Shown: one piece after another, positions 1 through 6,179 of the stretch
Numbering within the stretch: position 1 is the first letter of the stretch
Layout of the letters: every line of letters starts with the position of its first letter
Source of the DNA: Asaia bogorensis
Lineage (GTDB): Bacteria > Pseudomonadota > Alphaproteobacteria > Acetobacterales > Acetobacteraceae
NCBI GenBank assembly: GCA_945871455.1
Contig: CAMBXJ010000149.1
Span: 1 to 8,930 of the forward strand
Direction of reading: 5' to 3'
DNA length: 8,930 nucleotides
Position numbers and translations under genes: made by a program
Notes under the pieces: model-generated
Database searches by the model: none
Told to the model about the DNA's origin: nothing
The model's input: the letters and a program-made list of their open reading frames with translations, nothing else

Positions 1-689
1 CGCAGTTGCGCGGTCGTCAGCTTGTTCTGCTTGGCATAGGCAAATTCCACATAGCCGATCGCGCCCTGCGTGTTCTGGACCGTGGCGGCCACGCCGTCAT
101 TGCCCTTAGCTCCGGCACCGGTCGGCCATTTCACCGATGTCGCGGCACCGACCTTGGTCTTCCATGTCTCGTCCACCGCGGACAGGTAGGAAGCATACAC
201 GAAGGTCGTGCCAGAGCCATCGGCGCGGTAGACCGGCGCGATCGCGCGGTTCGGCAGATTCACGCCCCGGTTCATCTCGACGATCTTCGGGTCGTTCCAC
301 TTGTTGATCTTGCCGTGGTAGATCTCAGCCAGCATCGGGCCGTCGATCTTCAACTGGTTGGTCGCCACGCCCGGCAGGTTCACGATGATAACCACCGCGC
401 CCATCACCGACGGGAACTGCAACAGCTTCGCCGCTTCCATCTTCGCCGGGTCCATCGGCGCGTCGGACGCCCCGAAATCCACCGTGCGGTTGGTGATCTG
501 GTTCATTCCGCCGCCGGAGCCGATCGCCTGATAGTTCAGTTCCAGCCCGGCCGAGGCCTTGGCCGCCTCGCCCCATTTCGCGTAGACCGGGGCCGGGAAG
601 GTCGCACCTGCCCCCGTCACCTGCTGTGCCTGCGCGGCACCAATGAATCCGGTCAGGCCGATGACCAGTGCGGTTGTCGCGAACCTCAT
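1..689 (-). CDS. pstS: Phosphate ABC transporter periplasmic substrate-binding protein PstS (partial, C-terminus outside window)
   Basis: Binds inorganic phosphate in the periplasm and delivers it to the PstCAB transporter; the Pst system also signals phosphate status to PhoR/PhoB. Seen: 229 codons are present, starting at ATG 689-687 and running off the left edge. A signal peptide covers about residues 1-21 (Ala/Leu/Ile-rich, ending AAQA). The PstS fingerprint follows: GAGATFPAPVY at 26-36, IGSGGGMNQI at 56-65, DFGASDAPM at 71-79, and YRADGSGTTF at 154-163. The ATF, GSGGG, SD and R-x-D-G-S-G-T elements are those that contact phosphate in the family. A strong AGGAGG lies at 697-702, 7 nt before the start. 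A perfect Pho box lies 80 bp upstream, so PhoB control is expected. The pstCAB-phoU genes would normally follow to the left, outside the window. Only the C-terminal third or so is missing. The identification is firm. Confidence 0.96.
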   Translation of the reverse strand, partial: MRFATTALVIGLTGFIGAAQAQQVTGAGATFPAPVYAKWGEAAKASAGLELNYQAIGSGGGMNQITNRTVDFGASDAPMDPAKMEAAKLLQFPSVMGAVVIIVNLPGVATNQLKIDGPMLAEIYHGKINKWNDPKIVEMNRGVNLPNRAIAPVYRADGSGTTFVYASYLSAVDETWKTKVGAATSVKWPTGAGAKGNDGVAATVQNTQGAIGYVEFAYAKQNKLTTAQL

Positions 690-740
690 GCAATATCCTC
701 CTCGGAGTCGCCCTACAGCGGCGCCGGCGGAAACTAGGCG

Positions 741-752
741 CGACATATGTCG
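741..752. promoter_or_regulatory. 12-bp perfect palindrome at the predicted pstS transcription start
   Basis: CGACATATGTCG is a perfect inverted repeat between the Pho box and the pstS ribosome-binding site, overlapping the transcription start predicted from the Pho box. It could be an operator for a dimeric regulator or a small mRNA 5' hairpin. A chance palindrome is also possible, as no second copy was noticed in the window. Confidence 0.3.
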
Positions 753-768
753 TGCATATTGCAATTTG

Positions 769-786
769 ATGACAGTTATATGACAG
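769..786 (-). promoter_or_regulatory. Pho box (PhoB-binding site) of pstS
   Basis: On the minus strand the sequence reads CTGTCAT-ATAA-CTGTCAT: two identical 7-bp half-sites separated by 4 bp. This matches the enterobacterial and alphaproteobacterial Pho box consensus with no mismatch in either half. It lies 80 bp upstream of the pstS start and takes the place of a -35 element, as in PhoB-activated promoters. A plausible -10 (TATGCA, 753-758) begins 10 bp after the box, which would put transcription start near 746. Phosphate-starvation induction of pstS through PhoB is the natural reading. The site is seen directly; the function is inferred from the family. Confidence 0.93.
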
Positions 787-993
787 ACCAAGCCCTGATT
801 TCACGGATGACTCGTCCTGTTATCCGGATCAATGCCCCCGATTGCTCCGCTAAGTTTTGCCTAGGTCCGCTTAACAAACCGTTACCATCCAGATGATCCC
901 GGCCGATTTCGCTTCCCGTAATCCGTCCTCATCGCTCCTGGACGCCGCTCGATCGTCGTGCTGCACTGCACCATCCGCTGATGGAGCCATCCC

Positions 994-2202
994 ATGCCAA
1001 AAATCGACGGCCAGAGACTGTTGCGAGACCTTTACGCCCTGCGCGAGATCGGCACTTACAAGACCGGCGTGCATCGGCCAACCCTGTCGCCGGACGATGT
1101 CCGATCCCGCCACTGGCTGGTCGAACGCCTGACGGAGGCCGGCTTGACCGCCGAGATCGACGGTATCGGGAATGTCATCGGCCGCTGCCGAGCGCCGGGG
1201 CGGAAACTGCTGATGGGCAGCCATCTGGAAACCCAGGACCATTCCGGCTGGCTGGATGGTGCGATGGGGGTGGTGTTCGGCCTGGAAGTCGCTCGCGCGC
1301 TGGGCCAGGGCATCGATGTCGCCGCCTGGTGCGACGAGGAAGGGCATTTCGGCTCGTTCATCGGATCACGCTCTTTCTGTGGCCTGCTGCCGGAGGAGGA
1401 GATCGATCGCTGCACTTTCCGCGCCGACGGCACGCCATTGCGCGTGGCCTTGGAACGGGCCGGTTTTGCCGGTCGGCCGAGGGCCCAAATGGATCCCGCG
1501 CGATATCGCGGCTTCATGGAGGCGCATATCGAGCAGGGCGCCGAGTTGGAGGACAAGGGGCTGCGCATCGGCGTGGTGACCGCGATCGTGGGCAGCCACC
1601 GGTTCCGCATCGAGTTCGAGGGTGAGCAGAACCACGCCGGCACCACGCGCATGGCGGTGCGCAAGGATGCCGGTGTGGCCCTGGTCAGCCTGGCGGCCGC
1701 CATCAATGCCCGGTTTCCGGCGATTGTCGGGCCTCGGACGGTTTGGACCACCGGGCGGATCACGCTGGATCCGGGCGCGCCCAGCATCGTGCCAGGGCGG
1801 GCGGAGATGCTGTTCCAGTTCCGCGACACCGATCCAGCGATGCTGGCGCGGTTGCAGCAGGAAGTTGAAGCGCTGGTGGAGGAGGCCAACAAGGGGCCGT
1901 GCCGGGTCACCATCGTCGATCGCAGCCGTTCCGTGCCGCAACAGATGGATGCCGGGTTCCAGGCGGCGCTGGATCGTTCGGCGGAGCGGCACGCGCCTGG
2001 ACTGCATCAGAGCATGCCGAGCGGGGCGGGACATGATGCGCAGGTGCTGGCGGAACGGATGCCGTCGGCGATGATGTTCGTACCGAGCATCCGTGGGATC
2101 AGCCATCATTACTCAGAGAATACGGCGGATGCGGATCTGGTGCTGGGGTGTCAGGTGTTCGCCGACGCGGCGGCGGAGTTGTTGGGACTGCCGCTGGCAT
2201 AG
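994..2202 (+). CDS. Zinc-dependent M20-family amidohydrolase (N-carbamoyl-L-amino-acid hydrolase / allantoate amidohydrolase group)
   Basis: A predicted cytoplasmic metal hydrolase of the HyuC/AllC/beta-ureidopropionase group, which removes carbamoyl or ureido groups in pyrimidine, purine or hydantoin breakdown. Seen: 402 aa, the usual family length of about 400-420. Metal-site motifs appear in order: GSHLET (75-80, His77), WLDGAMGVV (86-94, Asp88 as bridging ligand), DEEGHFGS (114-121, Glu115/116 as catalytic base and ligand) and EAHIEQG (176-182, His178). The dimerisation-domain motif GEQNHAGTTRM spans 210-220. Then come SGAGHDAQ (343-350) and FVPSIRGISHH (362-372, His371 as the last ligand). 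The start is supported by GGAG at 983-986, 7 nt upstream. No signal peptide is present. It is divergent from pstS, and no hydantoinase, dihydropyrimidinase or ureide gene is adjacent, so the substrate cannot be assigned. The family call is firm; the specific activity is open. Confidence 0.93.
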   Translation: MPKIDGQRLLRDLYALREIGTYKTGVHRPTLSPDDVRSRHWLVERLTEAGLTAEIDGIGNVIGRCRAPGRKLLMGSHLETQDHSGWLDGAMGVVFGLEVARALGQGIDVAAWCDEEGHFGSFIGSRSFCGLLPEEEIDRCTFRADGTPLRVALERAGFAGRPRAQMDPARYRGFMEAHIEQGAELEDKGLRIGVVTAIVGSHRFRIEFEGEQNHAGTTRMAVRKDAGVALVSLAAAINARFPAIVGPRTVWTTGRITLDPGAPSIVPGRAEMLFQFRDTDPAMLARLQQEVEALVEEANKGPCRVTIVDRSRSVPQQMDAGFQAALDRSAERHAPGLHQSMPSGAGHDAQVLAERMPSAMMFVPSIRGISHHYSENTADADLVLGCQVFADAAAELLGLPLA

Positions 2203-2623
2203 CCCGAGCGGTAGGTGGCCGGGTCCTGCTCGGCCATCACGGTGAGGGCCTTCTATCGGTCATTGTTTCGGCCGGTTGGCATCACATCGCGAAAAACCGA
2301 TATGGAGCGTCGGCGGAAGCCTGCCGCGGGGTGTGTCCGCCGACCGCCCATGCTCCAACGGCAGGGGGAACAGCGTGGCGCGTCCGGAAGGGCGGGAGCC
2401 CGCTGGATCGTCGAGGTCTCGCGGGCCAACAGATCGAGGTTCAGAGCCAAAGGAAGGCCGGCAAGGGGGCGTCCCGGTCGGCATTGCCCGGGGATATTGC
2501 GTGATCCAACAGCCTTGCCATTCGTACTCGGCCGCGTCGCTCCCCATGGTTTTTCCAGGATGAGAGAAATTTCTTCTGTCTGGTGTCACTAAACCGGCGC
2601 TGATGGGGCGGAAGCCGCGCCCT
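2203..2623. other. 421-bp intergenic region between convergent genes, no recognisable content
   Basis: This gap lies between the stop of the M20 hydrolase (plus) and the stop of the small secreted protein (minus). Open frames exist on both strands, but none has a recognisable family, a good ribosome-binding site or a consistent protein character. Features seen are the stem-loop at 2204-2233, a perfect 10-bp palindrome AGAAATTTCT at 2565-2574 inside a locally AT-rich patch (about 2548-2592), and a short GGGCG/CGCCC stem at 2606-2622 by the end of the minus-strand gene. No transposase remnant or RNA gene was recognised. Confidence 0.5.
2204..2233 (+). terminator. Possible stem-loop just after the M20 hydrolase gene
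   Basis: CCGAGC at 2204-2209 can pair with GCTCGG at 2228-2233 around an 18-nt GC-rich loop, starting 2 nt after the stop codon. There is no T-run after it, so it is at best a weak or Rho-assisted 3' end. It may be no more than chance pairing in GC-rich DNA. Confidence 0.25.
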
Positions 2624-3013
2624 TCAAAGCCCCGGCCCTGGGTCCCCCGACAGCTTCTCCGCCGCCGCCCGGTTGGACGGCGCCGAACACCGATCGGCGT
2701 TTGGTGCCCACCCTGCTTTTACGTAGCCCCCGTTTGGCGCCAATGACAGCAGGTCATCCCACCCATCGGTGTAGATCACCCGCACCGCCTGCCCTTCCCA
2801 GCGCCAGATGCCGCGCTCGCCGCCGCCAAAATCGGTGGTTGCCGACTGGTCAGGCATCAGGCGCGCATTGAACGGCTTGCCGTCGGTGTGGAAGAACCGC
2901 CACCGCCCAACAGGATCGAACGGGTGCGGGGCTGGCTGTTGGGCCCACCCGGATACGGGCAGAACCAGCAGGCCGAAACCGAGCAGGAGACGACGGACAA
3001 GCGATGGCGGCAT
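2624..3013 (-). CDS. Small secreted/periplasmic protein of unknown function
   Basis: Not recognised as a named family. The predicted protein is 129 aa. Residues 1-25 look like a Sec signal peptide: basic SLVRR, then a hydrophobic Leu/Gly/Val core, ending in a probable cut near GWAQ-Q. The mature part of about 104 aa is rich in Trp, Gly and Asp, with PVGRWRFF (34-41), GGGERGIWRWEGQAVRVIYT (63-82) and DGWDDLL (83-89). The alternation suggests a small beta-rich domain resembling lipocalin-like or ligand-binding folds, but this is only a structural guess. One Cys (109) is present in the mature part. The ATG at 3013 was chosen because AGGAGG (3019-3024) lies 5 nt upstream and it starts the signal peptide. 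The same frame is open further upstream to 3178, but that would overlap the divergent gene's start. It is divergent from the formyltransferase gene, with a 164-bp shared upstream region. Confidence 0.72.
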   Translation of the reverse strand: MPPSLVRRLLLGFGLLVLPVSGWAQQPAPHPFDPVGRWRFFHTDGKPFNARLMPDQSATTDFGGGERGIWRWEGQAVRVIYTDGWDDLLSLAPNGGYVKAGWAPNADRCSAPSNRAAAEKLSGDPGPGL

Positions 3014-3177
3014 GGGGACCTCCTGGAGTGGCACGACTGCGCGATCGACAGCATGAAACAGCGGCCTCGCCAACCCACACCCTCGACAGCGCCACCATTC
3101 CCATCCAAAGATCACGGTCAGGATAACCGGCCCATCAAAGCGGCCCCCAAACTGTCCAACGAAACGGGAGTCACCCA

Positions 3178-4095
3178 ATGCGGATTGCCCTCATCGGCCA
3201 GCAGGATTTCGGCAAGGCCGCCCTGGAAGCCTTTTTGTCACGCGGAGACGACGTCGCCGCCGTGTTCTGCGCCCCTGAAAAAGGCCGCCCCGACCCGCTG
3301 CGCCTGGCTGGGGAAGCGCATGGCATCCCGGTGCATCAATTCCCCAGCCTGACCGATCCGGCCGCCCTGGATGCATTGCGGGAAGCGAAGGTCGAAGTCG
3401 GTGTCATGGCCTATGTCACCCAATTCGTGCCCCAGGATTTCTGCAACATCCCGAAATTCGGCACCATCCAGTTCCACCCCAGCCTGCTGCCGCTGCACCG
3501 CGGCGCCTCGTCGATGAGTTGGTCGATCATCCTCGGGCGGAAGGAGACCGGATTCTCGATCTTTCGCCCGACCGATGGGTTGGACGAAGGCCCGGTCATC
3601 CTTATGCGCTCGGTGCCGATCGAGCCGGAGGACACGCTGGGTTCGCTCTATTTCGGCAAAATCTTTCCCATGGGCGTCGCCGCCCTGGTGGAGGTCGCGG
3701 ATATGGTCGTGGCCGGCAAGGCCCCGGCATTGGCGCAATACGAACCCAACGCCGGCTATGAAGGCATCATCAGGGATGCCGAGTCGCACATTTCCTGGGC
3801 GACCCATGTCGACCTGACCTACAACCTGATCCGCGGCTGCAACCCCGCCCCGGGCGCCTGGACCACGCACGAAGGCAAGAAGCTGTTCCTGTTCGAGGCG
3901 ACCAAGCGGATTGCCCGCACCTTCTCCGAGGTGAAGGGCAAGAAGCAGGGGGAGGTCGTGGCCATGAATGGCAACAGCGCGGTCATTCACGGCCAGGGCG
4001 GCTTCATCGAGGTGCATCGCGCACGCGCGGATGGCGGACGAAAGGTCTCGGCCGCGGACGCCGGGCTGGCCGCCGGGATGATCCTGGGCGGATGA
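3178..4095 (+). CDS. Formyltransferase-fold protein, probable 10-formyltetrahydrofolate hydrolase/transferase (ALDH1L1 N-domain-like)
   Basis: Likely acts on 10-formyltetrahydrofolate in the cytoplasm, either hydrolysing it or transferring the formyl group. Seen: 305 aa with an N-terminal formyltransferase domain (about 1-185) opening with MRIALIGQQDFG, and a C-terminal OB-like domain (about 205-300). The active-site block is IQFHPSLLPLHRGASSMSW (97-115, His100), followed by GFSIFRPTDGLDEGPV (125-140, Asp136). C-terminal landmarks are NAGYEGI (191-197), INW-like ISW (205-207) and LIRGCNPAPGAWT (218-230). The order and wording resemble the hydrolase domain of ALDH1L1 (YHPSLLPRHRGAS, GFSIFWADDGLDTG, PGAWT) more than the canonical Met-tRNA formyltransferase Fmt. 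The usual catalytic Asn two residues before His is Gln98 here. The GGGAG at 3166-3170 is 7 nt from the ATG. There is no def gene or aldehyde dehydrogenase beside it, so it is not an obvious fmt. A sugar or amine N-formyltransferase remains an alternative. Confidence 0.87.
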   Translation: MRIALIGQQDFGKAALEAFLSRGDDVAAVFCAPEKGRPDPLRLAGEAHGIPVHQFPSLTDPAALDALREAKVEVGVMAYVTQFVPQDFCNIPKFGTIQFHPSLLPLHRGASSMSWSIILGRKETGFSIFRPTDGLDEGPVILMRSVPIEPEDTLGSLYFGKIFPMGVAALVEVADMVVAGKAPALAQYEPNAGYEGIIRDAESHISWATHVDLTYNLIRGCNPAPGAWTTHEGKKLFLFEATKRIARTFSEVKGKKQGEVVAMNGNSAVIHGQGGFIEVHRARADGGRKVSAADAGLAAGMILGG

Positions 4096-4107
4096 AAGCC
4101 GAACCCA

Positions 4108-4139
4108 GCGGTTAACCGCATTCGAGGGGCCGGTTTTTT
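4108..4139 (+). terminator. Weak candidate intrinsic terminator after the formyltransferase gene
   Basis: The 12-bp palindrome GCGGTTAACCGC (4108-4119) overlaps an alternative stem AACCG (4114-4118) / CGGTT (4131-4135), and a run of six T follows at 4134-4139. The position, 13 nt past the stop codon, is right for a terminator, but the stem is short and the two stems compete. Confidence 0.4.
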
Positions 4140-4213
4140 CAGTCGGGTCGTTGCCGGGAGAGGCTGCGGATTGTAGCGTCCGGCCCGACAAAGAAAGCCG
4201 GATCAGACCATTC

Positions 4214-5251
4214 ATGTATGCTCGCACGCTTATGGCCGCCGTGGCACTGTTTGCCGTGCAGAGTATTGCGACGACGGCGCACGGCCTGACTGTCGTTGCG
4301 CGCGGCGAAGCGCTGCTGCCTGCGTTGCAGGAGGTGTATCTGCAACCGTTCACGGCGGTAACGGACATTCCAGTGCAGAAGGACAGTTGGGAAGGCGGGC
4401 TGGATGCGTTGCGCGGCCGCGTGAAAGCCGGCGACCCGACATGGGATATGGTGCAGGTGGATCCTGGCGAACTCGCGGTCGGCTGCGCGGAGGGTCTGTT
4501 CGAGAAGCTCGACTGGCCCGCCGTTGGCGGCAAGGACCATTATCTTCCGCAGGCGGTCGGCAACGATTGCGGCCTGGGCGCTTTCTTCGCCAATGTCGTC
4601 CTTGCCTGGGATCGGGACAAATTCCCGGCCACGCCGACCTGGGCGGACTTCTGGGACGTCGCGAAATATCCCGGCAAGCGCGGCCTGCGCCAGGGCGTTC
4701 GCGGCAATCTGGAGATCGCGCTGCTGGCGGACAATGTCTCCCCCGGAGATATCTACAAGACCCTGGCGACATCGGATGGCGTGGATCGGGCCTTCCGCAA
4801 GCTGGACCAGCTTCGTCCCTATATCGTCTGGTGGCAGAACGACGCGGAGGCGGCGCGCATCCTGGGCTCTGGCGACGTGCTGATGACCAGCGCCCCCAGC
4901 GGGCGGATCGTGACGGCCAGCCGGCAAGACAAGCGCAATTTTGGCATCCAATGGGCCGCCAGCCTGTATGAGGTCCATAGCTGGGCCGTGCTGAAAGGCA
5001 GCACCAACCTGCGCCTGGCCCAGCAATTGCTTTATTTCATGGGCACGCCGGCGATCTCGGCAAAAATGCTGCGCCTCAGCGGCGAGACCGGCCTGGCCAA
5101 GGGAATCAACGATGGCCTGGCGCCGGAGATTTTGGCGTTGTCGCCCGGCAACCCCGCCAACCTGAGCGCCGCCCTGCGGATGGATACCGGTTTCTGGAAC
5201 GAGAATCTGGGCAAACTCCGCCAGCGCTTTGAGGCCAGCCAGGGACGCTGA
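4214..5251 (+). CDS. Extracellular solute-binding protein, PotD/PotF-like (polyamine-type ABC transporter)
   Basis: A predicted periplasmic binding protein for a spermidine/putrescine-type ABC importer. Seen: 345 aa, typical for PotD-like proteins. The signal peptide covers about residues 1-24 (Ala/Val-rich core, ending TTAHG), and the mature chain starts LTVVARGEALLPAL. Family-type blocks are DPTWDMVQVD (74-83), KYPGKRGLRQG (151-161), LEIALLADNVSPGDIYKTLA (166-185), RAFRKLDQLRPYIVWWQ (192-208), GDVLMTSAPSGRI (220-232) and HSWAVLKGS (255-263); these follow the PotD/PotF pattern closely. The ATG at 4214 is chosen because it places the signal peptide at the N-terminus, though the ribosome-binding site is weak. 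ATG 4232 is a possible alternative, and the in-frame TTG at 4151 would add 21 non-signal residues. No permease or ATPase gene lies next to it, so ligand and partners are unknown. It ends convergently with recR across a 27-bp repeat array. Confidence 0.87.
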   Translation: MYARTLMAAVALFAVQSIATTAHGLTVVARGEALLPALQEVYLQPFTAVTDIPVQKDSWEGGLDALRGRVKAGDPTWDMVQVDPGELAVGCAEGLFEKLDWPAVGGKDHYLPQAVGNDCGLGAFFANVVLAWDRDKFPATPTWADFWDVAKYPGKRGLRQGVRGNLEIALLADNVSPGDIYKTLATSDGVDRAFRKLDQLRPYIVWWQNDAEAARILGSGDVLMTSAPSGRIVTASRQDKRNFGIQWAASLYEVHSWAVLKGSTNLRLAQQLLYFMGTPAISAKMLRLSGETGLAKGINDGLAPEILALSPGNPANLSAALRMDTGFWNENLGKLRQRFEASQGR

Positions 5252-5268
5252 ACGCCGTATGGCCACGC

Positions 5269-5402
5269 GGCTTTACAGGGGAGGCCTTGCCCCGAGCCTT
5301 TACAGGCGAGGCCTTGCCCCGCGGCTTTACAGGCGAGGCCTTGCCCCGCGGCTTTACAGCCGACGCCTGGCCCCGCGGCTTTACAGCCGACGCCTGGCCC
5401 GC
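5269..5402. repeat. 27-bp tandem repeat, 5 copies, overlapping the 3' end of recR
   Basis: Units start at 5269, 5296, 5323, 5350 and 5377 (the last is 26 bp). Each begins with GGCTTTACAG or a one-base variant, followed by a GC-rich half. Units 1-3 share the half GGCGAGGCCTTGCCCCG with small changes; units 4-5 share CCGACGCCTGGCCC. The unit nearest recR contains the final recR codons and its TAA stop (5381-5383). Because 27 bp is nine codons, every unit repeats that stop in the same frame. The array fills the whole 129-bp gap between two convergent genes. There are no spacers, so it is not CRISPR. Stepwise tandem duplication of the recR 3' end is the simplest origin. Confidence 0.93.
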
Positions 5403-5974
5403 AATGCGGTGGCCAGGGTACCGTCGTCCAGTAGGTCCAGCGCGCCGCCCATCGGCACGCCCTGCGCCAGGCTGGACACCTCCACATGGAACGGGCGCAA
5501 CCGGTCCATCAGCCAGTGCGACGTGGTCGCGCCATCGACTGTGGCGCTCAGCGCCAGAATCACCTCGGACACCCCACCTTCGGCGATGCGCGACAGAAGC
5601 GGGGTTAGGTTCAGGTCCTCTGGGCCGATCCCGGACAAGGCCGACAAGGTGCCCCCCAGCACGTGATAAAGGCCGGGATGCACGCGCGCCCGTTCCAGCG
5701 CCCATAGGTCGCCGACCCCCTCCACCACGCAGACGACCGAGCGGTCCCGGCGTGGATCGGTGCAGATCGAGCATGGGTCGCAACTGTCGAGATTGCCGCA
5801 ATCGGCGCAGGGCTTTACCGCCTCGGCGGCGCGGGCCAGGGCGGCGGCCAGCGGCAACATGCGCGCTTCCGGCTGTTGCAGCATGCGCAACGCTGCTCGC
5901 CTGGCACTGCGCGGCCCCAGGCCGGGCAATTTTGCCAGCAGGGCGATCAGTGCTTCGATCTCCGGCCCGCCCAC
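5381..5974 (-). CDS. recR: Recombination mediator protein RecR
   Basis: RecR works with RecO (and RecF) to load RecA on SSB-coated single-stranded gaps during recombinational repair. Seen: 197 aa, close to the usual 198-201. An N-terminal helix-hairpin-helix, LPGLGPRSARRAALRML, spans 16-32. The zinc finger is C56-x2-C59 ... C68-x2-C71, with an extra Cys65. The Toprim domain starts at VCVVEGVGDLWALE (81-94) and continues with HVLGGTLSALSGIGPEDL (104-121). The C-terminal motif SLAQGVPMGGALDLLDDGTL (168-187) is intact. The start is GTG at 5974-5972; it gives the standard N-terminus (xGGPEIEALI), and AGGA at 5983-5986 sits 8 nt upstream. It is the last gene of the dnaX-ybaB-recR run. The last codons and stop lie inside a 27-bp tandem array, and a 15-bp array lies just upstream, so the gene is bracketed by repeats but appears functional. 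Confidence 0.97.
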   Translation of the reverse strand: MGGPEIEALIALLAKLPGLGPRSARRAALRMLQQPEARMLPLAAALARAAEAVKPCADCGNLDSCDPCSICTDPRRDRSVVCVVEGVGDLWALERARVHPGLYHVLGGTLSALSGIGPEDLNLTPLLSRIAEGGVSEVILALSATVDGATTSHWLMDRLRPFHVEVSSLAQGVPMGGALDLLDDGTLATALRARRRL

Positions 5975-5984
5975 CGACCCGATC

Positions 5985-6179
5985 CTAGCTGGCGCGCATA
6001 GGCCAGAGGGACATAGGCCACGGGGACATAGGCCGGGGGGAAAGGGGCCAGGGGGAAAGGGGCCAGAGGGAAAGGGGCCAGAGGGAAACGGGCCAGAGGG
6101 AAACGGGCCAGAGGGAAACGGGCCAGAGGGAAAGGGGCCAGAGGGGCACGGACCGGGGGGACGCGGACCAGGGCGCCAT
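5985..6179 (-). CDS. Possible 64-aa pentapeptide-repeat ORF between ybaB and recR (translation uncertain)
   Basis: No known family. This ORF lies wholly in the 15-bp repeat array and reads as tandem pentapeptides of the type S-L-W-P-V/L/M, with some S-P-W-P and S-P-R-P, ending MRAS. In favour of translation: its ATG overlaps the ybaB stop as TGATG, it stays open across the full gap, and its TAG stop overlaps the AGGA that serves recR. That layout would couple ybaB, this ORF and recR. Against: no clear ribosome-binding site is seen. The repeat is also open on the plus strand (a Gly-Pro-Glu-Gly-Asn/Lys type repeat). Unit-to-unit changes are mostly amino-acid changing (Val/Leu/Met, Trp/Arg, Leu/Pro), so selection for this protein is not evident. 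It may be a minisatellite that happens to be open, possibly still translated as a bridge keeping ribosomes moving to recR. Confidence 0.35.
   Translation of the reverse strand: MAPWSASPRSVPLWPLSLWPVSLWPVSLWPVSLWPLSLWPLSPWPLSPRPMSPWPMSLWPMRAS

Noticed and set aside
6..737. 243-aa plus-strand open frame opposite pstS
   Set aside because: It is antisense to a clear PstS, Arg/His-rich as GC-rich shadow frames are, with no family resemblance.
787..993. Promoter for the M20 hydrolase upstream of 994
   Set aside because: TTGCCT-like and TTGCTC-like hexamers occur, but no partner -10 at proper spacing was convincing.
3014..3178. Longer 184-aa version of the small secreted protein starting at 3178
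   Set aside because: It would overlap the divergent gene's start and bury the signal peptide internally; AGGAGG precedes the ATG at 3013.
4151..4213. Upstream TTG start for the PotD-like protein
   Set aside because: It would place 21 non-hydrophobic residues before a good signal peptide; the ATG at 4214 fits secretion.
3238..4533. 431-aa minus-strand open frame opposite the formyltransferase and PotD-like gene
   Set aside because: It runs antisense across two well-supported genes and has no recognisable motif.
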